This document shows positions 16,580 to 24,499 of a stretch of 64,000 nucleotides of DNA, piece after piece (position 1 is the first letter of the stretch; every line of letters begins with the position of its first letter). Where the stretch lies: the NCBI GenBank assembly GCA_025782575.1, contig JALGYY010000025.1, positions 62,001 to 126,000 of the forward strand. The letters are read 5' to 3'. Under the pieces are notes generated by a model. That model did no database searches, was not told where the DNA came from, and worked only from the letters and a program-made list of their open reading frames with translations. Source of the stretch: a bacterium. Lineage in GTDB: Bacteria; Orphanbacterota; Orphanbacteria; Orphanbacterales; Orphanbacteraceae. A program made the position numbers and the translations under genes.

Positions 16580-17299
16580 ATGCGAGTTTTACTTCTTCAA
16601 TTCAGGGATGAGGCCGACATCATGCGCGGCCAGGAAGTTCGGTGCTTTCTGCACACAGCCGGGCTCGAGCGCCATGAACTGGACGCGCGAAACATGATCG
16701 ATGGCAGGCTCGACCTGAAAGAGGTCGAACGATACGACGCCGTTTTCATGGGCGGTTCAGGCTCATACTCTCTCTCATACAAGAGATGCCAGGGGATTGA
16801 AGACTTTCTCGCCTCATTGCCCGACCTGCTCTCCATGAAGAAACCGCTCTTCGGCACCTGCTTCGGTCTCCATCTTCTTGTTGAATATTTTGGCGGCAAG
16901 ATCGACAAAGGACGGGACGGCCTATCGGAAATTGCGGCGGTCGATCTGCAGAAGGCGCCCGGCGCAGAGGGGGATCCTGTATTCGGCGATCTTCCCGATA
17001 GCTTTATGGGCCAGATGGGCCATAACGACTGGGTCGTCGAGCCTCCGCAGACCGATACTACAGTGCTCGTCTCGAACGAGGCCTCGCCGTACCAGGCACT
17101 TCGCTTCGGCGACGGCCCGGTCTACGCTACGCAGTTCCATCCGGAACTGACCGACCGAACCAACAAAGAACGATACATTCGCTATGCAAAGAATTACGCT
17201 CACGATGGCATTCCCGATCCGGATATCCTCAACCGGTTCACCCCTTCCCCCGAATGCAATCTGCTGCTCAGAAAGTTTCTGGCCGGCGTCGTGTTATAG
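16580..17299 (+). CDS. class I glutamine amidotransferase, GMP-synthase-like
   Basis: A 239-residue GATase-1 domain protein: FMGGSGSYS (oxyanion region), nucleophile Cys in FGTCFGLHLL and catalytic His-Glu in TQFHPEL. Such domains hydrolyse glutamine and usually pass ammonia to a synthase partner; here no synthetase domain is fused or adjacent, so the acceptor is unknown. It resembles stand-alone 'GMP synthase-like' amidotransferases, some of which act as peptidases or deglycase-like enzymes. No ribosome-binding site is evident (see the -10 box just upstream). Confidence 0.8.
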   Translation: MRVLLLQFRDEADIMRGQEVRCFLHTAGLERHELDARNMIDGRLDLKEVERYDAVFMGGSGSYSLSYKRCQGIEDFLASLPDLLSMKKPLFGTCFGLHLLVEYFGGKIDKGRDGLSEIAAVDLQKAPGAEGDPVFGDLPDSFMGQMGHNDWVVEPPQTDTTVLVSNEASPYQALRFGDGPVYATQFHPELTDRTNKERYIRYAKNYAHDGIPDPDILNRFTPSPECNLLLRKFLAGVVL

Positions 17300-17360
17300 T
17301 GGCGCCTCACGTATCCCCAGGCTGAAGAACAACGGCGGTTAGCCCGCAGGAGACAGGAAC

Positions 17361-18443
17361 ATGGATCAGGGAGTCATCGATCGATATCGATCGCTTCTTC
17401 CCGTTACGAGCAAGACGCCGGTTGTGTCCCTCCGCGAAGGATCCACACCACTGATCAGGCTCACCAATCTCGAATCTCGCACAGGCGTACCGGCCGAGTG
17501 GTACGCAAAATTCGAGGGGATCAATCCGACCGGATCATTCAAGGATCGCGGCATGACCATGGCGATCAGCAAGGCGAAGGAAGAAGGAGCCCGTGTGGTG
17601 ATGTGCGCCTCCACGGGGAACACTTCCGCGTCGGCCGCTGCCTATGCGGCGCGCGCCGGTCTTACGTGCTGCGTACTGATTCCGGAAGGGAAAATCGCCC
17701 TCGGTAAGCTTGCCCAGGCAATCGTCCATGGAGCGATCGTTCTTCAAATCGAGGGAAATTTCGATGAAGCGCTCGAGATCACATGCCGGATTACCGAGAG
17801 CGATCCGATCACCCTCGTTAATTCGATCAACCCGTACCGGATCGAGGGACAGAAGACGGCGGCGTTCGAAATCATTGACTCCCTCGGCCGGGCCCCCGAT
17901 TATCACTTCATACCAGTAGGAAACGCGGGGAACATAACGGCCTACTGGAAGGGCTATCGGGAATACCAGGAGGCCGGCCTGTCGAAGAGCCTCCCTCGCA
18001 TGATGGGATGGCAGGCAGATGGGGCCGCGCCGATCGTTCGTGGCGCTCCTGTAGCAGAACCTGAGACGGTTGCGACAGCGATCCGGATCGGCAATCCGGC
18101 GAGCTGGAAACAGGCGGAGGCGGCGCGTGACGAATCGGGAGGGATGATCGGCATCGTAACGGACGAGGAAATCACGGAAGCCCAGAAACTGATCGCGTCG
18201 TCCGACGGGCTGTTCTGCGAGCCCGCCTCGGCCGCATCGATTGCCGGCGTGATCAAGTATCATGCTGAACAAGGTCTGAGTAAGGGCGATGTGATCGTAT
18301 CCACGCTGACCGGGCACGGTCTGAAGGACCCGAACCGCGCGATCGAAATCGGTGAGCCACCCCGACTCGTTCCGAGTGAGAAGGATGCGATACGAAGCAT
18401 CCTGGCCCCTTGTTTGAAATTGGGGAAAAGCAGGAATGAGTAA
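17361..18443 (+). CDS. thrC: threonine synthase
   Basis: A 360-residue PLP enzyme of the short threonine synthase class: GSTPLIRLTNLE, the PLP-lysine motif NPTGSFKDRGM, STGNTSASAAAYAARAG, the phosphate-binding PVGNAGNITAYW and the C-terminal STLTGHGLKDPN. It converts O-phosphohomoserine to threonine. CAGGAGACAGG precedes the ATG. It overlaps the downstream ApgM-like gene by 8 bases, so the two are translationally coupled. Confidence 0.93.
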   Translation: MDQGVIDRYRSLLPVTSKTPVVSLREGSTPLIRLTNLESRTGVPAEWYAKFEGINPTGSFKDRGMTMAISKAKEEGARVVMCASTGNTSASAAAYAARAGLTCCVLIPEGKIALGKLAQAIVHGAIVLQIEGNFDEALEITCRITESDPITLVNSINPYRIEGQKTAAFEIIDSLGRAPDYHFIPVGNAGNITAYWKGYREYQEAGLSKSLPRMMGWQADGAAPIVRGAPVAEPETVATAIRIGNPASWKQAEAARDESGGMIGIVTDEEITEAQKLIASSDGLFCEPASAASIAGVIKYHAEQGLSKGDVIVSTLTGHGLKDPNRAIEIGEPPRLVPSEKDAIRSILAPCLKLGKSRNE

Positions 18444-19629
18444 CAGGAAAACGATCATCTGTATCGGAGACGGGATGGCCGATCTCCCGATCGACGAGCT
18501 GGACGGCCGCACTCCTCTGCAGGCCGCGCAAACACCTCGGCTGGACGAGTGGGTCAGAGGGGGGATGAGCGGTCTCGTGCGAACTGTCCCCGATGGCCAG
18601 TATCCCGGCTCGGATGTCGCCAACATGGGGATTCTGGGTTACGATCCGCGCATTTTTCACACGGGCCGCGCGCCGATCGAAGCGGCGGCCATGGACATCG
18701 AAACACCGGCCGGCCGGATTGCGTTCCGGTGTAATCTGGTGTCAGTCAAGAATGACCGGATGCATGATTTCACATCCGGCCACATCAGTACTGACGACGC
18801 CGGCGAGGTTCTTCGCGAGCTGTCCGAGGCATTCAGAGACCGGGGCATCGACTTTCATACTGGCGTGAGTTACAGGCACATCGCCCTCATGAGCGACGAT
18901 CTTCTGGAAGCTGAATGCACACCCCCGCACGACATTCCGGGCAAGGAGATCGATCCCTTTCTGCCACAGGGCGAGGGAAGCGTTCTTCTCCGAGAATTAA
19001 TGGCTGAAAGCCGGGACATCCTCGCCCGATCGGATATCAACCGGCGGCGGCGGGCGGACGGGAATACGCCCGTTACGATGATGTGGCTCTGGGGTCAGGG
19101 ACGGACTCCTGAGCTGGAGCCGTTTCGGAACCGAAATGGGATTGGCGGCGGAATCGTTACGGCGGTCGACATCATCAGGGGAATCGGCAAGCTCGCCGGA
19201 CTCGAGACGCCGGTCGTACCGGGGGCGACCGGGTTCATCGACACCGACTACGAAGCGAAGATGAGCGCCGCCCTTGATATTCTCGAGCGGGATGACTTTG
19301 TCTACATTCATATCGAAGCGCCCGACGAAGCGGGGCACATGGGCGACGTCAATCTCAAGATCCGGGCGATCGAGGATTTCGACTTGAAGATCGTCGGGCC
19401 GGTGCTCGACTACGCACGGGGGAATCCGAACAGCCGGGTGCTCGTGCTTCCGGATCATCCCACACCTTGCGCGGTACGAACTCATACAGCCGACAGGGTC
19501 CCGTGCGCGGTGTTCGGTGAGGGCATTCTGCCCGATGAATCAACCGCTTACGACGAGGAATCAGCGCGGAGAGGTTCGCTCCGCTTCGACGCGCCCTGGG
19601 ATCTGCTCGACTTCCTCTTGAATCACTGA
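18436..19629 (+). CDS. apgM: ApgM-type 2,3-bisphosphoglycerate-independent mutase / possible homoserine kinase
   Basis: A 397-residue alkaline-phosphatase-superfamily enzyme: ICIGDGMADLP (metal Asp), DVANMGILGYDP with the phosphorylated-residue region, then HIEAPDEAGHMGD and LPDHPTPCAVRTHT near the C-terminus with conserved Asp/His metal ligands. The family is annotated as archaeal-type phosphoglycerate mutase, but bacterial members next to thr genes have been predicted to be an alternative homoserine kinase. Overlap with thrC and no thrB in the window support that role here by inference. Its 3' end overlaps the convergent methyltransferase gene by 7 bases. Confidence 0.85.
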   Translation: MSNRKTIICIGDGMADLPIDELDGRTPLQAAQTPRLDEWVRGGMSGLVRTVPDGQYPGSDVANMGILGYDPRIFHTGRAPIEAAAMDIETPAGRIAFRCNLVSVKNDRMHDFTSGHISTDDAGEVLRELSEAFRDRGIDFHTGVSYRHIALMSDDLLEAECTPPHDIPGKEIDPFLPQGEGSVLLRELMAESRDILARSDINRRRRADGNTPVTMMWLWGQGRTPELEPFRNRNGIGGGIVTAVDIIRGIGKLAGLETPVVPGATGFIDTDYEAKMSAALDILERDDFVYIHIEAPDEAGHMGDVNLKIRAIEDFDLKIVGPVLDYARGNPNSRVLVLPDHPTPCAVRTHTADRVPCAVFGEGILPDESTAYDEESARRGSLRFDAPWDLLDFLLNH

Positions 19630-20345
19630 CCGGAAGGGGCTTTCTCCGGCCTGTAGATCTGCAGATAGACTTCGGCCGTACCCCACGGATAGAGCGCCGG
19701 AAACGATTCAACGAGAAGGAACGGGCTCCCCCCTTTGAACTCGCTCAACATGCGGCTCACCGTAATTACTTTTGTGCCGGGCTCGAGCGTCGCTCGAAGC
19801 CGGGAGAGGAACGCTTCGACATCGACCGGCTCCGAGGAAGTGGCGTAAAAGTAGACCGCCGTAGCCCCCGAATAGTCCGCCTCTCGATAGTCGCCCAACC
19901 GGAATTCCACGTTGTCAAGCGAGTGTGATCGCCGCACTTCCTCCGCGATCTCGATGAAGCGGGGAACCAGATCGATCCCGACCACCCGCGCGCCGAGCAC
20001 CTGGGAGATAAAAAACGTTGTTCTCCCCCTCCCACAGCCGACCTCGAACAGGGTATCGCGCGATGTGAGGCGACATCGGTCGATGATCGCGCCAAGGGTG
20101 GAAAAGGGGGTCTCCCCGTAAGCGGGCACATGGCCCGACCCGTTCTCTTCATGCCATCGTCGACTCATCCGGAATGGATTCAGGAAAAGGTATCGGAAGC
20201 GGAGCCGGAGATCGACGAGGCCGAAGCCGTTCCGAAAATAGTAACGCGTAACATCGATCGAGAACTCGGCAAGCCCCCCCCCCACCATAAGAAAACGGAG
20301 GGCGACGAGTCGCAGAATCTCGACGAGCCGGCGAATCCAACCCAC
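19623..20345 (-). CDS. class I SAM-dependent methyltransferase
   Basis: A 240-residue protein with an N-terminal hydrophobic stretch (LVEILRLVALRFLMVGGGL) and a Rossmann methyltransferase domain: LFEVGCGRGRTTFFIS (SAM site), VVGIDLVPRFIEIAEEV, VEFRLGDYREADYSGATAVYFYAT. Substrate unknown. The GTG at 20345 is chosen because GGAAGGGG lies seven bases upstream and the longer frame would run through the divergent carboxypeptidase gene. The N-terminal hydrophobic segment suggests membrane attachment, perhaps for lipid or quinone methylation, but this is speculative. Confidence 0.75.
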   Translation of the reverse strand: MGWIRRLVEILRLVALRFLMVGGGLAEFSIDVTRYYFRNGFGLVDLRLRFRYLFLNPFRMSRRWHEENGSGHVPAYGETPFSTLGAIIDRCRLTSRDTLFEVGCGRGRTTFFISQVLGARVVGIDLVPRFIEIAEEVRRSHSLDNVEFRLGDYREADYSGATAVYFYATSSEPVDVEAFLSRLRATLEPGTKVITVSRMLSEFKGGSPFLLVESFPALYPWGTAEVYLQIYRPEKAPSGQ

Positions 20346-20362
20346 AGAAGGCCCCTTCCATC

Positions 20363-20391
20363 TTGATCGAACGGCGCAAGTCCAATATAAT
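20363..20391 (+). promoter_or_regulatory. promoter of M14 carboxypeptidase gene, probably leaderless
   Basis: TTGATC (20363-20368) and TATAAT (20386-20391) are 17 bases apart, close to sigma70 consensus. The ATG at 20400 is eight bases after the -10 box and has no Shine-Dalgarno, so the mRNA probably starts at the initiation codon. The -35 box overlaps the region just upstream of the divergent methyltransferase gene. Confidence 0.6.
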
Positions 20392-20399
20392 GGAATATT

Positions 20400-22214
20400 A
20401 TGCGGTACAAAAGACCTTGGTACTTTTCCTCTCTGCTCCCCCTCTTTGTTCTCCTCGCAATTGGTCCGATTGCGATCGGATCGGCGGAAGATTCTGTTCC
20501 GGTTCCGCTCGATGCGAAGGGCCTCCCGCTCTGGGAACATCGCTCCTTCACTGATTTTCCCGTACACATCGAACTGGAAGACAGGGCCGCTCTCGATGAG
20601 CTGCTCCGCCAGGTGCCTGTCGCTTCGTTTCACCGCGAACAGATTGACTTCATGTTTGCAGCCGATGGTGCTCGGCGGATCGTTTTTGAGCCTCGTGTCA
20701 CTGGGGATGAAGCGGCCGCTCTCACAAGGGCCGGTTACCAGTTCGAGCGAATAGAGGACCTGGAACGGCTTATGCGAGGGGAGATCGAAAGAACCTGGAA
20801 GAGACAGGCCGGAAAGGGTGGGGAAACTCAGAAACTCGGCGCGGCAGGGACCTATCACACTCACGCCCAGATCGGCGCGCTTCTCGCACAGATCGAATCC
20901 GATCATTCGGCGATCGCCGATACATTTGTATGGGGGCAGACGGTGCAGGGCAGATCACTATGGGGCGTCAGGATCTCGAGTGATATTTCGAACGAAAGGG
21001 CTAAGCCTGAAGTTCGGCTCGCAAGTACCATGCACGGGAATGAGCCTCCCGGCATGGAAATGCTCCTCTATCTCGCTGACTATCTGACAGACAACTATGG
21101 AACCGATTCGACTGTTACCTATCTCGTCGATAATTTCGAAGTCCATATCATGCCCCTGCTCAATCCGGACGGCTATATCGCCGGCACACGAACGAACAAG
21201 AACCGGATTGACCTCAACAGAAACTATCCCGTACCGGACGGCACGATCGGCGGCGACTTCACCTGGACGGAACAGGTGGAGACGATCGCCTTTAAGAGCT
21301 ACGGTTTCAGTCAAAACTTCGTGATCAGCGAAAACGGCCACAGCGGGGCTCTTGTTGTGAACTATCCATGGGATTATAAGAATCCGCGCACCCCGGACGA
21401 CGGCGCGTGCATCGAACTGAGCCTCGAGTATTCATCGTATAACCTGCCGATGTACAACGGATCTTTCCCGCAAGGAATTACGAACGGCTATGACTGGTAT
21501 CTTGTGAAAGGAAGCCTGCAGGATTGGGCGTATGAAGAGACCGGATGTATCGACGTGACGATCGAATACAGCAATACCAAATGGCCGGACGCAACTCTCC
21601 TCGACGGCCTTTGGGATGAGAATCGGGAGAGTTTTCTCCATTGGATCGCCGCAGCCAGGTTCGGCTTGAACGGGGTCGTAACCGATCAGATAACCGGCCT
21701 GCCGATCAGTGCCACGATTCAAGTTACCGGAAACAGCAAAGCCGTTTCGACCGATCCGGATCGAGGGGACTACTACAAGCTACTCGACACCGGGACCTAC
21801 GAAATCATCTATTCGTCACCCGGCTATCTCTCGGACACACTGAGCGGAGTTTCGGTAACGTGGGGAGAGGGAACGGTGGCCGAAGTGGCACTGGTGCCTG
21901 AAACCGCAACGACTCTCCCCCCCGGAGCGCCGAGTGTCGCCCGCCTCGAAAAGAACCGCCCCAACCCGTTCAATCCCGCCACTTCGATTCGCTTCGAGAT
22001 TGACCGGCCGACTACAATCTCTCTCATGATTTATGACAGTACGGGGCGCCTCGTTCGTCAGTTGATCGACGGGGAAAGAATTCCGGCGGGGAGCCACGCG
22101 ATTGTCTGGCACGGCATAGACAACCGGGAAAGCCCCGTCTCCTCTGGTGTGTATCACGTACGATTGATCGCCGGGCGAAGAGTCGAGTCGCGGGCGATCA
22201 CCCTTATTCGCTGA
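20400..22214 (+). CDS. secreted zinc carboxypeptidase, M14 (CPE/CPD-like) with C-terminal FlgD-like domain
   Basis: A 604-residue exported protein (signal peptide to about residue 28). Residues 30-140 are a propeptide-like region. The M14 catalytic domain has zinc ligands His212 and Glu215 (STMHGNEPPGME) and His314 (ENGHSGALVVNYPWD), the substrate-binding DLNRNYP (Asn273-Arg274) and catalytic Glu389 (DVTIEYSNTKWP). A transthyretin-like domain follows (GVVTDQITGLPISATIQV...GTYEIIYSSPGY), as in metallocarboxypeptidases D and E (subfamily M14B). The C-terminal 95 residues begin RPNPFNPATSIRFEI and form a FlgD-like Ig domain often found in exported proteins of FCB phyla, perhaps for sorting or surface anchoring. 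It removes C-terminal residues from extracellular peptides. Confidence 0.9.
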   Translation: MRYKRPWYFSSLLPLFVLLAIGPIAIGSAEDSVPVPLDAKGLPLWEHRSFTDFPVHIELEDRAALDELLRQVPVASFHREQIDFMFAADGARRIVFEPRVTGDEAAALTRAGYQFERIEDLERLMRGEIERTWKRQAGKGGETQKLGAAGTYHTHAQIGALLAQIESDHSAIADTFVWGQTVQGRSLWGVRISSDISNERAKPEVRLASTMHGNEPPGMEMLLYLADYLTDNYGTDSTVTYLVDNFEVHIMPLLNPDGYIAGTRTNKNRIDLNRNYPVPDGTIGGDFTWTEQVETIAFKSYGFSQNFVISENGHSGALVVNYPWDYKNPRTPDDGACIELSLEYSSYNLPMYNGSFPQGITNGYDWYLVKGSLQDWAYEETGCIDVTIEYSNTKWPDATLLDGLWDENRESFLHWIAAARFGLNGVVTDQITGLPISATIQVTGNSKAVSTDPDRGDYYKLLDTGTYEIIYSSPGYLSDTLSGVSVTWGEGTVAEVALVPETATTLPPGAPSVARLEKNRPNPFNPATSIRFEIDRPTTISLMIYDSTGRLVRQLIDGERIPAGSHAIVWHGIDNRESPVSSGVYHVRLIAGRRVESRAITLIR

Positions 22215-22257
22215 TCACCGCCGACCGCGCGCTTCAATTCCCCCCTGTTTCAGATAT

Positions 22258-22446
22258 CTTTTCTCCATCGCCAAAGAGTTCGACAGTCCGATCATCGCAC
22301 TCACCGCCAATGGGTCGCGAGCGGTTCGGGAAAAATGCCTCGAAGCGGGCTGCACCGCTTTCGCCGACAAGCCGATCGATCAAAAGCGCCTGATCGGTCA
22401 GATCGAAAGCCTGATAAGAGAGCCGGGCGGCAGCACGCCCGGCTAG
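22258..22446 (+). pseudogene. response-regulator receiver domain remnant
   Basis: This frame reads FSIAKEFDSPIIALTANGSR...CLEAGCTAFADKPIDQKRL...LIREPGG and ends at TAG 22444. It matches the C-terminal third of a CheY-like receiver domain: 'PIIALTA' (conserved Thr), 'CLEAGCTAFADKP' (conserved Lys-Pro) and the last helix. The phosphorylated Asp and first half are missing and no start codon or ribosome site fits, so it is a decayed remnant. It lies just before the HNH element cluster. Confidence 0.7.
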
Positions 22447-22623
22447 CCGGCGTGGCTGCCGCAACGTCGTGTCGTCGAGGGTATTTTTCCCCCCTCCTTT
22501 CCAATCGCTCCTCTGTCATACGGAATTTTTTCTCCGGTTGATCAAAATAGCGATCGACACCTTTTTGAGAAGTAATTCGCTTGGCCCACAGGCGCCTTGC
22601 GAAAATGACCGGAGAAGCAACCC

Positions 22624-22935
22624 TTGGGCTCTTCGTCTGAAAATATTCCACATCTGACCCTCCGGCCGCTCCCTGAGCCCATTTTGAGCCATCTTGACGC
22701 TCCCTTGAAGTCAGAAAAACAGGGCATATATTCTGACCGTGAATTATTCAAGCGGGCGTCAGGCAAGTCGCGTCGGGAAGTAGAAGCGACTCGCGGGCGC
22801 TTGAACCCGCGGAAGATGCTGCTCGAGCGGATCACACCGGTAACGATCGAAGAGCCGGTGGCGGAGCAATCGGATCAGACGGACCAGACTGAACCTGGAC
22901 GCCTTCCAACCCTCGTCGAGCCACCCGATCCGTAG
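22624..22935 (+). pseudogene. degraded HNH-endonuclease-family fragment
   Basis: A 103-codon frame whose middle, FKRASGKSRREVEATRGRL...RITPVTIEEP, aligns with SGKTFADIEKIV...RPIGLIEP of the intact HNH protein at 23215 and with its paralogue on the other strand. The flanking N-terminal and C-terminal (HNH) parts are missing. Its stop abuts the left end of the first HNH element. I read it as an older, decayed member of the same family; low identity means a search is needed to confirm. The preceding 22447-22623 holds no gene I can support. Confidence 0.45.
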
Positions 22936-24388
22936 TTCCGCCCTGTTTTTCAATCAATTTAATTTTTCTATTGATTTCAACAAATATTGCTTGACACATT
23001 CTGGGACCAGCCAGTCTGCACTGTCGCGAGTGGCCCGCCGGCTCCTCACTCGAAGAGCTCTCGCTATCGTGAATCGTTTGGAATCGATTTCCTTGTTGGA
23101 TTTGCAAAATTTACGACGATTCCTTGTGTAGCGCCTCTCTCGACGCCGAAAAATGCGTGTTAGAATGTTTGTGGGGCTTGGATCGACAAGGGTGGATGTG
23201 TGAGGAGGAATGTGATGACGACGAAGAAGATGAAGCGATCGATCGAGCAGCTTTCCAACAATGCCGTGATTCAAGAAGGAGATCGGGCGGTTCGGAACGA
23301 ACATGCATTGCTAATTTCCATTCTCAAATGTCTGAACGAAATCGAAAAACGATCTCTCTATTTGAAGGAAGGCTACTCCTCTCTGTTTGCCTTCTGCACC
23401 TGCCGCTGGCGCTATTCCCCATCCAAGGCGGGGAGGTTTATCGCGGCTGCCAGATGTATGAAAAAATTCCCAGCGGCAAGAATGCTCCTGGTGGATCGCA
23501 AGATCACTGTGTGTGGCCTCGCGAAGATCGCCCGCCTCCTGGCAGAGGGGAATCCGGAAGAGATCCTCCGATCGGTCTCCGGCAAGACATTTGCCGATAT
23601 TGAGAAGATCGTAACTTCCCATCAGATCGCGCCGGCCATGCGAGAATCCCTGCGACCGATCGGCTTGATTGAACCGGCTGGCAAGACCTCGAACCGGGAA
23701 GACAAAGGCGACCTGTTTCAGGCGGAGGACCCCCCGAATCACACCCATGTTGGGCGTGGCCCGCAACATGATCTGCAACAAGAGCCGGAGCAGCGCTACG
23801 AAATCCGGTTCTCGGCGAGCGAGGAGTTCTGCCGGGATCTTGAGCGGGCGAAGATGGTCTGCTCCGGAAGCTGGACCCTGGAAGCGATTATGGCGAGAGC
23901 CATAAGGGACCTGCTGGAGAAGCGCGATCCCGAGCGGAAAGAGGCACGGCGGAAGAAGAGAGAAGCCAGGAAGCAGAGCAAGTCACATGTCAAGTTCCGA
24001 AGCCAATCGCCGGGCAAACCGGGAACCGTGTCCAGGGCAAAGGCAACAACTGAGACGAATTCCTCTGGCAATGGCAGGCAGGTATCGCCCGTTCGTTCCC
24101 GACACATTCCGGCCCTATTGCGGGATAAGGTGTTCACCCGCGACAACGGGCGCTGCACCTACACCAGTTCCCTCGGCATCCGATGCGACTCGACCGCTCA
24201 TCTCCAGATTGATCACATCACACCGTATTGCCGGGGAGGGGAGCACTCCCTTGAGAATCTGCGCATCCTGTGCGGGAAACACAACCGATTGGCGGCTCGT
24301 GAGATGTCACTGACAAACTGTTGATCGGCGGGTAAGCCTGACGCGGAATGAGAAAGAAACGTATACGTCCCCGGACAGCCCCATTGCC
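22935..24388 (+). mobile_element. HNH-endonuclease element, copy 1
   Basis: The HNH gene and its flanks resemble a second unit at 36148-37632 (opposite strand). Shared outside the coding region are: GTTCCGCCCTG at the left end, TTTCAA(C/T)AAATATTGCTTGACA, a GCGCCTCTCTCGA block with a TA(G/A)AAT hexamer, CTTGGA(T/A)CGACAAGGGTGGAT before the ribosome site, and after the gene GTTGATCGGCGGGT and a right end of the form ACG(T/C)ATACGTC..GGACA.CCCCATT. Similarity beyond the gene on both sides points to a duplicated or mobile unit. No transposase, terminal inverted repeat or target duplication was recognised. Confidence 0.55.
23215..24324 (+). CDS. HNH endonuclease-domain protein (DUF222-like), copy 1
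   Basis: A 369-residue protein. The N-terminal half (LLISILKCLNEIEKRSLYLKEGYSSLFAFC...SPSKAGRFIAAARCMKKFP) is the helical region that precedes HNH domains in this family. A Lys/Arg-rich linker (about residues 235-270) follows, then a C-terminal HNH domain: LRDKVFTRDNGRCTY...LQIDHITPYCRGGEHSLENLRILCGKHN, with the metal-binding His and the Asn/His of the fold. The ATG 23215 has AGGAGG six bases upstream. Family members are putative nucleases, often in several copies per genome; a role in its own spread or in defence is unproven. The paralogue at 36211 shares most of the sequence. Confidence 0.85.
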   Translation: MTTKKMKRSIEQLSNNAVIQEGDRAVRNEHALLISILKCLNEIEKRSLYLKEGYSSLFAFCTCRWRYSPSKAGRFIAAARCMKKFPAARMLLVDRKITVCGLAKIARLLAEGNPEEILRSVSGKTFADIEKIVTSHQIAPAMRESLRPIGLIEPAGKTSNREDKGDLFQAEDPPNHTHVGRGPQHDLQQEPEQRYEIRFSASEEFCRDLERAKMVCSGSWTLEAIMARAIRDLLEKRDPERKEARRKKREARKQSKSHVKFRSQSPGKPGTVSRAKATTETNSSGNGRQVSPVRSRHIPALLRDKVFTRDNGRCTYTSSLGIRCDSTAHLQIDHITPYCRGGEHSLENLRILCGKHNRLAAREMSLTNC

Positions 24389-24499
24389 CTACTCTTGAGA
24401 AAGCCGCACAGGGATCGATCGATCGATTAGACTGTAATCGGGGTGTATGGAGTCGGGTGTGGTTTTTACACGGACTGGAGATTGGTGATCGAATCGATC

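Noticed and set aside
24412-24427. GATCGATCGATCGAT tract as a regulatory repeat
   Set aside because: Short simple repeat; GATC-rich stretches are common across the window and no partner site was seen.
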